Positions 1 to 6,909 of a stretch of DNA of 15,979 nucleotides are shown here, piece by piece. Origin of the DNA: Allopontixanthobacter sp041741895 (GTDB lineage: Bacteria > Pseudomonadota > Alphaproteobacteria > Sphingomonadales > Sphingomonadaceae); contig JBGSJO010000022.1 of the NCBI GenBank assembly GCA_041741895.1, positions 1 through 15,979 of the forward strand. The letters run 5' to 3'. Position numbers and translations under genes: made by a program. Within the stretch, counting starts at the first letter, position 1; every line of letters starts with the position of its first letter. Under the pieces are notes generated by a model. It was not told the origin of the DNA. It made no database searches and was given only the letters and a program-made list of their open reading frames with translations.

Positions 1-1
1 G

Positions 2-88
2 CTCGCCGCCGGGCTGTTTCTCGCCGGTTGGGCGATCCTGCGCGAACAGCGCGAGGCGCAGGCGGAAGCGCTGCCAGCGCCCGAGTGA
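2..88 (+). CDS. C-terminal end of an unidentified membrane protein (partial)
   Basis: Only the last 28 codons lie in the window, ending in TGA at 86-88. The visible residues begin LAAGLFLAGWAIL, a hydrophobic stretch that looks like a final transmembrane helix. A charged tail follows, rich in Glu, Arg and Gln (REQREAQAEALPAPE). A closing helix plus short cytoplasmic tail is common in drug/metabolite (EamA-type) transporters, but too little is present to assign a family. The gene lies 16 bases upstream of the flavoprotein gene on the same strand, so the two may be co-transcribed. Confidence 0.55.
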   Translation, partial: LAAGLFLAGWAILREQREAQAEALPAPE

Positions 89-104
89 TGCCCCGGACCA
101 ACCT

Positions 105-1280
105 GTGACCGCAACCTTCGACGCCATCATCCTCGGCGGCGGGGCGGCAGGGCTGTTCTGCGCAGCGCAGGCGGGGCAACGCGGCAAGCGGGTGCTGGTG
201 CTGGAAAAGGCTGACAAGGTGGGGAAGAAGATCCTCATCTCGGGCGGCGGGCGGTGCAATTTCACCAATCTGGGAGCGGGTCCGGCGAACTACCTTTCTG
301 CCAATCCCCATTTCGCCAATTCCGCCCTTGCCCGCTACACCCCGCGCGATTTTCTCGCGCTGATCGAAGCCTATGGCATCGCCTGGCACGAGAAGACGCT
401 GGGCCAGCTGTTCTGCGACGGCAGCGCGCAGCAAGTGGTCGATATGCTGCTGGCCGAATGCGCCAAGGGCGAGGTTACTGTCCTGACGGCGCAGGAGGTG
501 CGCGAGGTCGATCAACGCGCGGACACGTTCCTCGTCACCGCCAACGGCACCCTCTACGGCGCGCACAGGCTGGTGATCGCGACCGGCGGACCGTCGATCC
601 CGAAGATGGGCGCGACCGGATACGCCTATGAACTGGCCCGGCAATTCGGCTTGAAAGTGGTCGAGCCGCGCCCCGCGCTGGTGCCACTGACCCTGGGCGG
701 GGAGGACGTGCTGTTCCGCGATCTGTCCGGCGTATCGGCACCGGTCGATGCGATCTGCGGCACGGTGCAGTTTCACGAAGCGGCGCTGTTTACCCATAAG
801 GGGCTGTCCGGCCCGGTAATCCTGCAGATTTCCTCCTATTGGCGGCCGGGCGACATGGTGGAGATCGATTTCCTGCCCAGAAGGCCGCGCGGCTGGCTGC
901 GCGATTTCAAGCTTACCGCGCCCCGCAGCACGCTTCGCGCCGCACTGAAAGAAGCTCTGCCCGACCGGCTCGCCGCCACGCTGGCGGACCGCCTCGGCTA
1001 CGAAAGCAATTTGCAGGCGCTGTCCGACAAGGCCCTGGACGCAGCCGAAGCACGATTGGCTAGATGGCCTTTCTGCCCCAATGGCAGCGAGGGGCTGGCG
1101 AAGGCGGAAGTTACCTCGGGCGGGATCAGTACTGCCGAGCTGTCCTCCAGGACGATGGAGGCGAAGAAAGTCTCCGGCCTGTTCGCGATCGGCGAAGCGG
1201 TCGACGTGACCGGCTGGCTGGGCGGCTATAATTTCCAATGGGCCTGGGCCAGCGGCTGGGCCGCAGCGCAGGCGCTCTAG
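105..1280 (+). CDS. NAD(P)/FAD-dependent oxidoreductase, HI0933/YhiN (BaiN-like) family
   Basis: The product is a 391-residue soluble flavoprotein of about the usual length for the HI0933/YhiN family. An N-terminal dinucleotide-binding Rossmann motif GGGAAGL sits at residues 11-17. The family hallmark GKKILISGGGRCNFTN follows at about 40-55, and a second FAD-contact segment VIATGGPSIPKMGATG lies near 157-172. The C-terminus carries the closing FAD motif with GLFAIGEAVDV and GGYNFQWAWASG. Family members are FAD proteins of largely unknown substrate; some gut bacterial relatives (BaiN) act on bile-acid intermediates, but that role cannot be transferred here. The start is GTG at 105: an upstream ATG at 88 is out of frame and stops within seven codons, and no strong Shine-Dalgarno is visible. 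Its stop TAG overlaps the stop of the convergent isomerase gene in a shared CTAG. Identity of the family is secure; the substrate is unknown. Confidence 0.93.
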   Translation: MTATFDAIILGGGAAGLFCAAQAGQRGKRVLVLEKADKVGKKILISGGGRCNFTNLGAGPANYLSANPHFANSALARYTPRDFLALIEAYGIAWHEKTLGQLFCDGSAQQVVDMLLAECAKGEVTVLTAQEVREVDQRADTFLVTANGTLYGAHRLVIATGGPSIPKMGATGYAYELARQFGLKVVEPRPALVPLTLGGEDVLFRDLSGVSAPVDAICGTVQFHEAALFTHKGLSGPVILQISSYWRPGDMVEIDFLPRRPRGWLRDFKLTAPRSTLRAALKEALPDRLAATLADRLGYESNLQALSDKALDAAEARLARWPFCPNGSEGLAKAEVTSGGISTAELSSRTMEAKKVSGLFAIGEAVDVTGWLGGYNFQWAWASGWAAAQAL

Positions 1281-1882
1281 CGGCCAGCCAGCGCTTCCTT
1301 TACCTGCGCCAGACGATCCTTTCCGAAATACATCTCGCTGCCCACGAAGAAGGTCGGGATTCCGAAGGCTCCGCGCTCTACAGCCTCGGCGGTGTTGTCT
1401 GCCAGCCGTTGTTTTACCTCCGGCGACTGGATCTTTTCGGACAAGTCCTGCGCATCGAACGGCGAAGCCGCGAACAGGGCCTTGACCGCCTCGGGATCGG
1501 TCATGTCGGCGCCCTGTTCCCATATCTGCGGTAACAGGAAGTCGATGAATTCCAGCGCCCGCCCCATGTCCTTCGCCGCCACCAGCATCCGCTGGATCTG
1601 GACCGAGTTGAACGGGAAATGCGGGTTCATGCGGAATTTCTCAAACCCGTGCCGGGCGATAAACCGCTCCATCTCCAGCATAGCATAAGCGTTCTTGCCC
1701 TTCACCCCGGCGTCGCGGATGAAGGGCGGCGCGTTGCCGGTCAGCTTGTGCATCCCGCCCAGGAATACCGGCGTGATGATGATTTCGGCGCCGCGCTGCG
1801 CGGCAATATCTTTGAGCGGATAATAAGCCAGATAAGCGTTCGGGCTAACGAAATCAAACAGGAATTCCACGGCTTGGGGCAT
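1277..1882 (-). CDS. 2-hydroxychromene-2-carboxylate isomerase-like DsbA-family protein
   Basis: The product is a 201-residue thioredoxin-fold protein of the DsbA/kappa-GST superfamily. Residues 6-19 read EFLFDFVSPNAYLA, where Ser13 takes the place of the first Cys of the DsbA CxxC motif, as in HCCA isomerase (NahD-type) and kappa glutathione transferases. The segment FRMNPHFPFNSV at 83-94 and the cis-proline loop GIPTFFV around Pro176 are also typical. Such enzymes bind glutathione and isomerise chromene carboxylates in aromatic degradation, but no naphthalene or other ring-cleavage genes are nearby, so the true substrate is unknown. The reading frame is open to 1921, but the ATG at 1882 fits the family N-terminus and has a GGAG about 9-10 bases upstream. 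It lies one base after the stop of the upstream SDR gene, so the two are very probably translated from one mRNA. Confidence 0.88.
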   Translation of the reverse strand: MPQAVEFLFDFVSPNAYLAYYPLKDIAAQRGAEIIITPVFLGGMHKLTGNAPPFIRDAGVKGKNAYAMLEMERFIARHGFEKFRMNPHFPFNSVQIQRMLVAAKDMGRALEFIDFLLPQIWEQGADMTDPEAVKALFAASPFDAQDLSEKIQSPEVKQRLADNTAEAVERGAFGIPTFFVGSEMYFGKDRLAQVKEALAGR

Positions 1883-1883
1883 G

Positions 1884-2624
1884 TCAGAAAGTCTCCGTCC
1901 AAGGCCGCAGATCCAGTTCATGGGTCCATGCAGAACGCGGCTGCCGCCACAGCGCGATATAGGTCTGCGCGATGTCGTCGGGGCTGAGGATGCTGTCCTC
2001 GGCAGCCCGCTCTGTCACATCGGCGAAATTCTCGCGGGCGAACTTTCCGTCGACCAGCCCGTCGATGATGGTGTGCGCCACGTGTACGCCCTCGGGCGCC
2101 AACTCGCGCGCCATGCTCTGCGCCAGTGCCCGTAGTCCGTGCTTTGCGCTGGCGAAGGCGGCAAAACCCGTACTGCCCCGCACCGACGCGGTCGCCCCGG
2201 TAAAGATGATCGTGCCTCTCCCGCGCGGAACCATCACCCGCGCCGCCTCCCGCCCGGTCAGGAAGCCCGCGAAGGTCGCCATTTCCCAAACTTTGCGAAA
2301 AACCCTCGCGGTAGTCTCACGAATGGAAAAGCGGACATTGGCCCCGATGTTGAAGATCACCACCTCGAGCGGGCCGATATCGGCTTCGACGCGGTCGATC
2401 AGTGCGGCCACTTCCGCTTCGTCGCGCGCATCGACCCCGAAAGCGTGGGCCGCGCCGCCGGAGCCGCGGATTTCCTCCGCTAACTGTTCCAGCTCGGGCA
2501 GGTTTCGCGCGCGGCGCGCCAAACATACGGTCAGCCCTTCCGCCGCAAAGGCGCGGGCGAGACCGGAACCCAGCCCGATACCCGCACCCATGATCAGGCA
2601 GCTTCGCTGCGGCCCCTCCGCCAT
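1884..2624 (-). CDS. SDR-family protein with Phe in place of catalytic Tyr (SDR_c10-like)
   Basis: The product is a 246-residue short-chain dehydrogenase/reductase fold protein. The nucleotide-binding loop is GAGIGLGSG at residues 13-21, an imperfect version of TGxxxGxG. The NNAG segment appears as NIGAN at 92-96. In the active-site region (GATASVRGSTGFAAFASAK) the usual YxxxK reads F157-A-S-A-K161, and the position of the usual catalytic Ser (13 residues before) is Ala144. The C-terminus ends in a WTHELDLRPW segment. This matches the described classical-SDR subgroup c10, in which Phe replaces Tyr while Lys is kept. A normal Ser-Tyr-Lys dehydrogenase mechanism is therefore doubtful; a reductase with altered chemistry or a non-redox binder is possible. 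A TTG two codons earlier could start the frame, but ATG 2624 has GAGGAG (2632-2637) seven bases upstream. It is the first gene of a pair with the isomerase-like gene. Confidence 0.9.
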   Translation of the reverse strand: MAEGPQRSCLIMGAGIGLGSGLARAFAAEGLTVCLARRARNLPELEQLAEEIRGSGGAAHAFGVDARDEAEVAALIDRVEADIGPLEVVIFNIGANVRFSIRETTARVFRKVWEMATFAGFLTGREAARVMVPRGRGTIIFTGATASVRGSTGFAAFASAKHGLRALAQSMARELAPEGVHVAHTIIDGLVDGKFARENFADVTERAAEDSILSPDDIAQTYIALWRQPRSAWTHELDLRPWTETF

Positions 2625-2715
2625 CCCCAAACTCCTCGCCTCTGCTACTTCGTTTCGAAGGGAAACCTAGCATCTTTCACCCTGCAGGCAACGCAACAAT
2701 CGAACGGACTTTCTA
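2625..2715. promoter_or_regulatory. Divergent promoter region between SDR and 5'-nucleotidase genes
   Basis: This 91-base gap separates two diverging genes and must hold or abut both promoters. The only clear signals are the SDR ribosome binding site GAGGAG on the minus strand (2632-2637) and a small perfect inverted repeat CTTCG-TTT-CGAAG at 2648-2660. On the minus strand a weak -35-like TTGCGT followed 17-18 bases later by ATGCTA/TGCTAG could be the SDR promoter. No confident promoter for the nucleotidase was found. Confidence 0.3.
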
Positions 2716-4485
2716 ATGCCACACCGCGCCGCTAAGACGCCCGTCATGATCACCCGTTTCATTGCCCCGGCGTTCGCCGCCATCGCCCTGTCCGCCTGCG
2801 CGACGATCTCCGAAACCCCCGCCGCGCCCGAACCGGTGACTTTGCGGATTATCGGGTTGAATGATTTTCACGGCAATCTGGAACCGCTCCGGCGGCCGAT
2901 CCAGCCGATCGATGATGCCGGCAATGTTCAGGAAGTGCCCGCCGCCGGCGCCGCGTATCTGGCCAGCGCCGTGGCGAAATACCGGGCGCAGGACGAATAT
3001 AACATGGTCGTGTCCGCGGGCGATCTGATCGGGGCCAGTCCGCTGGCTTCCTCCATCTTCCTCGACGAGCCGTCGATTGGCGTGATGAACCGGATCGGCC
3101 TCGGCTTCAACGCGGTCGGCAACCATGAATTCGACCGGGGCTGGCAGGAATTGCTGCGTTTACAACGCGGCGGCTGCACCAAATTCACCCTGCGCGAACC
3201 CTGCCAGGTGGAAAATCCATACCCCGGTGCAATATTCAATTTTCTCGCCGCCAATGTCATTACTGCGGACGGCAGCACCCTGTTTGCGCCCTACGGGATC
3301 CAGCGGTTCGGCAGCGGAGCGAGTGAAATTGCCGTCGGGGTGATTGGACTGACCACGGTTGATACGCCCACACTGGTCACACCTTTGGGCGTGGACGGGC
3401 TGACCTTTGCCGACGAAGCGGACACGATCAACAAATTCGTGCCCGAGCTGGTGGCACAGGGCGTGGACGTGATCGTGGTGTCGATCCATCAAGGGCTGTA
3501 CACCGAAGTAGGGTACAACGACAAAAGCTGCGGCGGGGTTACCGGCGCGCTGCTGGGTATTCTGGCTCGGGTCGATCCGCGCGTCGACGTAGTGATTTCC
3601 GGCCACACGCACCGGCCCTATGTGTGCGATTATTCAGCTATCGATCCCGCCCGTAAATTCCTGGTGACCAGCGCCGGTTATGGCGGATCGATGCTGACCG
3701 ACATTGCGCTGACCGTCGATCCGGTACTGGGCGACGTGATCGCGGCGAGTGCGAACAACATTATCGTGCAAAGCGAAGCACGCGGCGCTGACGGCTCCCC
3801 GTTGCCTGCCACTCCCGCCTTCGAGAAATTCGCCGCAGATGCCGCGGTTGCGGCATATGTGGCGCGCTATGTCGATGCATCGCAGGCGGCGGCCGACCGG
3901 AAGGTGGGCGTTGTCAGCGGGCCTGCGCCCAAGGCTGGCCCGGCGACCCAGGAGAGCCAATTGGGCAATCTGATCGCCGATGCACAGCTTGCGGGAACGC
4001 GCAATGCGAGCGCGCAGATCGCGTTGATGAACAATTCGGGGATCAGGGTCAGCCTCGACCCGGTCGATGGCAGAAACGTCAGCTACGGCGATATCTATGC
4101 AATCCAGCCATTCGGCAATTTGCTGATCACGCGCAGCTATACCGGGGCGCAATTGCGCGCCTTGCTCGAACAGCAATTCGACGATGACGGGTTCCTGCAA
4201 ACCTTCTCCGCTTCCGAAGGCTTTGCCTTGTCCTATGACATGCGGCGTCCGTCGGGCAGCCGGGTGGTATCGGCGACGCTGGACGGCCAGCCGATCGATC
4301 CCGCCGCGACATACCGGGTCACGATGAACAGCTTTCTCGCCGCAGGCGGGGACAGCTTTACGGTGTTCCAGCAAGGTACTGACAGCGTCACCGGACCGGT
4401 CGATCTGGACGCGATGGAGGAATATCTGCGCGCAGTCCCGGTGCGTGAACTGCCCGCCACCGGGCGCATCACCAAAATCAAATAG
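2716..4485 (+). CDS. Bifunctional metallophosphatase/5'-nucleotidase lipoprotein
   Basis: The product is a 589-residue exported nucleotidase of the UshA/5'-nucleotidase family. A lipoprotein signal peptide ends in lipobox LSAC, with lipidated Cys28; the next residue is Ala, which favours outer-membrane sorting. The metallophosphoesterase domain shows D50-F-H52, G-D103, GNH137E, H258 and GHTH (H297, H299), the full dimetal set. The C-terminal 5'-nucleotidase domain covers about 410-556, with NNSGIR, YAIQPFGN and a conserved MNSFLAAGGDSF segment. The family hydrolyses nucleotides in the periplasm to release phosphate and nucleosides. Four cysteines (154, 163, 272, 304) probably form disulphides. 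The start is uncertain: ATG 2716 gives a long n-region, while ATG 2746 (MITRF...) would give a textbook 18-residue lipoprotein signal; both have weak ribosome sites. The stop lies 6 bases from the stop of the convergent regulator gene. Confidence 0.93.
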   Translation: MPHRAAKTPVMITRFIAPAFAAIALSACATISETPAAPEPVTLRIIGLNDFHGNLEPLRRPIQPIDDAGNVQEVPAAGAAYLASAVAKYRAQDEYNMVVSAGDLIGASPLASSIFLDEPSIGVMNRIGLGFNAVGNHEFDRGWQELLRLQRGGCTKFTLREPCQVENPYPGAIFNFLAANVITADGSTLFAPYGIQRFGSGASEIAVGVIGLTTVDTPTLVTPLGVDGLTFADEADTINKFVPELVAQGVDVIVVSIHQGLYTEVGYNDKSCGGVTGALLGILARVDPRVDVVISGHTHRPYVCDYSAIDPARKFLVTSAGYGGSMLTDIALTVDPVLGDVIAASANNIIVQSEARGADGSPLPATPAFEKFAADAAVAAYVARYVDASQAAADRKVGVVSGPAPKAGPATQESQLGNLIADAQLAGTRNASAQIALMNNSGIRVSLDPVDGRNVSYGDIYAIQPFGNLLITRSYTGAQLRALLEQQFDDDGFLQTFSASEGFALSYDMRRPSGSRVVSATLDGQPIDPAATYRVTMNSFLAAGGDSFTVFQQGTDSVTGPVDLDAMEEYLRAVPVRELPATGRITKIK

Positions 4486-4491
4486 ACAGCT

Positions 4492-5133
4492 TCAGGCGAT
4501 CCGCAGGCCTGCGACGCCCGCTGCGCCGCCATCCTTTGCCGATAGACCGGCGAACAGCGTATCGATAATCCGCGCGAGCTTTTGTTCGTTCAGCCGCCCG
4601 TCCATCATCATCATCACGTCGGGCTGGGTATATCCAACAACCATCTGATTGATCAATGACAGGGTTTGATCGATGGTCAGTCCTGGGAAGTAATCGTCCG
4701 CCTGCGCCTGCGCGATGAGTTCAGCCAGATAGTGATCGGCCAGATCGACATAGGTGCGGATGTCCTCCATCCTAGCGCGGCCAAGTTCGCAATATAGTGC
4801 GAAGCTGGCGGCATTGGCATGATAGAGATCCTGTTGATGGATGAAGCGCCGCGCGAAAAATTCATACATTTTGCGATTGGGCGGCAGGTCGCTGGCCAGC
4901 ACCTCTTCCATGATCGCCACCAACGGCTGGAACCAGCGTTCGACAACGGCGTCGAACAGATCGGATTCTTCGGGGAATAAGCGATCGATCCGTGCGCGTG
5001 CCATTTGCGTATCGGCAGCCAGCGCCGCCTTGGTCACTTCGGTCCCGCGCCGCTCAATTAGCTGCATGGCCAAGTCTACCAGACCAGCCCGCTCGCTTTC
5101 GAAATCACTGTCTACACCGCTTTCTCTGGCCAT
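4492..5133 (-). CDS. TetR/AcrR-family transcriptional regulator
   Basis: The product is a 213-residue protein with a typical TetR length and helical make-up. The DNA-binding domain is at the N-terminus: helix-turn-helix residues about 32-53 (TEVTKAALAADTQMARARID), followed by the RLFPEESDLFDAVVERWF segment that matches the usual YxxFxxKexLf motif. The rest is the ligand-binding/dimerisation domain, which does not identify an effector. A run of four Met residues (from CAT repeats at 4603-4614) lies in the C-terminal part. The gene is monocistronic. Its start ATG at 5133 is preceded by a weak GGGA, and it shares the 91-base gap 5134-5224 with the end of the DUF1295 gene. Its target is unknown; autoregulation is the default guess. 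The family call is good, and the missing canonical Tyr in the HTH tail is a minor variation. Confidence 0.88.
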   Translation of the reverse strand: MARESGVDSDFESERAGLVDLAMQLIERRGTEVTKAALAADTQMARARIDRLFPEESDLFDAVVERWFQPLVAIMEEVLASDLPPNRKMYEFFARRFIHQQDLYHANAASFALYCELGRARMEDIRTYVDLADHYLAELIAQAQADDYFPGLTIDQTLSLINQMVVGYTQPDVMMMMDGRLNEQKLARIIDTLFAGLSAKDGGAAGVAGLRIA

Positions 5134-5206
5134 TATTCCCGCCCGTTTAGATCCCCCAATCTCTTAAGGTATGAACCGACCGGCTTAAAGGGCCTTTCGA
5201 CCAACA

Positions 5207-5234
5207 ACCCGGCGATCGACCGTTTTAGCCGGGT
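5207..5234 (-). terminator. Inverted repeat spanning the DUF1295 stop codon, possible terminator
   Basis: A perfect 7-base inverted repeat ACCCGGC (5207-5213) / GCCGGGT (5228-5234) encloses a 14-base loop that contains the TAA stop of the DUF1295 gene. On the minus-strand transcript it would form a GC-rich hairpin followed by TGTTGG, with only a poor U-tract. It may end the acyltransferase/DUF1295 transcript, but it lacks a proper U-run, so this is tentative. Confidence 0.3.
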
Positions 5235-6022
5235 CTACGAGGCGGCATGGGGATGAAACCCGAAGTCCGCTCGATATAGGCGGCATATTTCGGGCGGCGT
5301 TTCTTCATGCCGCCTTCCAGCAAAGGTGCGCCAGACCATTTGGTGAGGGTGAAGGTCAGGAAAATCGGCCCGATCACGCTCCACGCTGCCACTTCCCAGC
5401 CAAGCGATGCCGCCGCCAGCCAGATGCCCCACCAGGCGCAGGCGTCGCCGAAATAATTGGGGTGGCGGGTATAGCGCCACAACCCGCGGTCCATGACTTC
5501 GCCCTTGTTCGCCGGATCTGCCTTGAACTGCTTGAGCTGCCAATCACCGACCCATTCAAAGAAAATACCGACCAGAAAGACGCCTAGCCCCAGCCATGCG
5601 AGGCCCGTGACGGGTGCCCCCGCTGCGCTGCCGAGAATGCCCAATTGGGCCGGCAGGCAGGTAATGAACAACAGCACTGCCTGGCCCAGGAACACCTTGG
5701 ACAGGGCGGCAATTGCGAAACGCCCCCGTTCACGGTCCTTGCGCAGCATCCGTTCATAGCGCGCATCCTCCCCATCCTGCCGCCAGCGCAGGAACAGATG
5801 GATGCCGAGCCGGCATCCCCAGGCGGTGGTCATGATCAGCAACAGCAGCGCCAGATTGCCGGGGTCCGGCACTTGCGCAAAACTGGCGATTGCCATTACC
5901 CCCATGCCCGCGCCCCAGAATGCATCGATGAAGGACACATCGTTGATGCGCACCGATATCGCCCACAGGATCAGGACCAGCACCAGCAGGATGGCCGCGT
6001 TGAGAAGCAAGGCATCAATCAT
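5225..6022 (-). CDS. DUF1295 membrane protein (steroid 5-alpha-reductase-like)
   Basis: The product is a 265-residue integral membrane protein with about six to seven hydrophobic segments (about 4-24, 37-50, 56-75, 108-130, 138-158, 195-226). It has the DUF1295 hallmarks: ARYERM near 87-92, and LWRYTRHPNYFGD at 181-193 followed by WWGIWL. The C-terminal KRRPKYAAYIERTSGFIP stretch is the cytosolic tail conserved in the family. This fold is shared with steroid 5-alpha reductases and with isoprenylcysteine and phospholipid methyltransferases, where the RHPNY region binds NADPH or a related cofactor. The bacterial DUF1295 substrate is not established. The ATG at 6022 overlaps the TGA of the upstream acyltransferase gene (ATGA, 6019-6022), so the two are translationally coupled, which suggests a joint role in membrane lipid or isoprenoid modification. 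Confidence 0.92.
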   Translation of the reverse strand: MIDALLLNAAILLVLVLILWAISVRINDVSFIDAFWGAGMGVMAIASFAQVPDPGNLALLLLIMTTAWGCRLGIHLFLRWRQDGEDARYERMLRKDRERGRFAIAALSKVFLGQAVLLFITCLPAQLGILGSAAGAPVTGLAWLGLGVFLVGIFFEWVGDWQLKQFKADPANKGEVMDRGLWRYTRHPNYFGDACAWWGIWLAAASLGWEVAAWSVIGPIFLTFTLTKWSGAPLLEGGMKKRRPKYAAYIERTSGFIPMPPRRPG

Positions 6023-6654
6023 TGATCGGGTCCCTCCATGAGTCGTTGAGCCTGCGCCTCCAGGACCTCGAAACGCTCGTAATCAGGCAATCTGGATCGC
6101 ATATAGGCAGCGATTTTTGCAAGATCGGCTGCATAATCGCCAGTGGGCATGATCGGCGGGCCAAATCCCAATATCATCCGTTCATTGCACACCCAGGCCG
6201 GCACGATCGGAACGCCAGCGGCCATCGCAATATGATAAAATCCCGATCGCCATTCGCCCTTGGAAGACCGGGTCCCTTCCGCCGCAATCACCAGCGCCAG
6301 TTCGTCCCGCGCGGCAAATTCTGCGACGATCTGGCCCACGTAATTGGCGCTTTTAGACCGGTCGACAGGGATTCCGCCCATATCCAGCATGAAATTGGTC
6401 ATCGGCCATTTGAACAGCGTGTTCTTGCCCATGAAATTGGGTTGGACGCCTTCTTCTGCCGTCGCGCCCACGAAAAAAACGAAATCCCAGTTGGAAGTGT
6501 GCGGGGCACCGGCGATAATGAATTTGGGCAGATCAGGCAGATGGCCGTCCAGTTTCCATCCCTTCCAGTGATAGAACCACAGGATTATCCGGCGGACCAT
6601 TCGCGATAGCAGGCTGGCCTTGCGGTTGCCGCGCGCCCCAGGGGTGCTGCCCAT
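6019..6654 (-). CDS. Lysophospholipid acyltransferase-family protein (PlsC-like)
   Basis: The product is a 211-residue acyltransferase of the 1-acylglycerol-3-phosphate acyltransferase (PlsC) superfamily. Motif I is H52-TSNW-D57, the catalytic HxxxxD pair. Motif II-like GKNTLFKWPM is at 76-85, GGIPVDRS at 93-100, and motif III is EGTR at 126-129. These enzymes transfer acyl groups to lysophospholipids or related alcohols at the inner membrane; the acceptor here is unknown. The reading frame is open to 6777, but ATG 6654 is preferred: GGGGGAG ends five bases upstream, and the family N-terminus begins near there. A second candidate is ATG 6708. It is the first gene of the pair with DUF1295. A compact inverted repeat (6687-6703) lies 33-49 bases upstream and may regulate it. 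Confidence 0.9.
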   Translation of the reverse strand: MGSTPGARGNRKASLLSRMVRRIILWFYHWKGWKLDGHLPDLPKFIIAGAPHTSNWDFVFFVGATAEEGVQPNFMGKNTLFKWPMTNFMLDMGGIPVDRSKSANYVGQIVAEFAARDELALVIAAEGTRSSKGEWRSGFYHIAMAAGVPIVPAWVCNERMILGFGPPIMPTGDYAADLAKIAAYMRSRLPDYERFEVLEAQAQRLMEGPDQ

Positions 6655-6909
6655 GATATCTCCCCCCTTTTCACTGCGATCATCGCCCGGCAGCAATTGC
6701 CGGATCATTGAAGTTGACGCTAGCGAAAAAATACCGCGTTCCCATAGGCAGGAAAGGGGCAAAACAGCAAAGATCATGAACCGGCACCCCTGCGGCCAAG
6801 TTTGTTTGCCCGATTTTGTTCCGGCCCGGCTGACAATCCCGCTTAGGGCCTTATCGGCTGATTCTTACGCCTTTGACCTATCCATTCGTTGGCCATAGAG
6901 CAGACTGCG
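6655..6909. promoter_or_regulatory. Divergent regulatory region, acyltransferase / ABC importer
   Basis: This 255-base non-coding gap separates two diverging operons. It contains the acyltransferase ribosome binding site and the inverted repeat at 6687-6703. It also holds a possible importer promoter, TTGACC at 6873-6878 with a 17-base spacer and TAGAGC at 6896-6901. The latter would place the transcript start within a few bases of ATG 6910, and the -10 match is poor. No convincing small gene or RNA was seen. Confidence 0.4.
6687..6703. repeat. Perfect inverted repeat CCGGCA-N5-TGCCGG
   Basis: Two perfect 6-base arms flank GCAAT. An 8-base palindrome GCAATTGC (6693-6700) sits inside, and the whole is flanked by GATCAT on both sides (6678-6683 and 6703-6708). 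It resembles an operator for a dimeric regulator. It lies in the leader of the acyltransferase gene, far from the importer start. Confidence 0.45.

Noticed and set aside
4603..4614. Four tandem CAT units
   Set aside because: They lie inside the TetR gene and simply encode four Met residues; too short to be a meaningful variable repeat.
5186..5197. AAAGGGCCTTTC near-palindrome in the gap upstream of the TetR gene
   Set aside because: The arms leave a loop of only one base, so no hairpin could form, and as an operator it has no supporting second copy.
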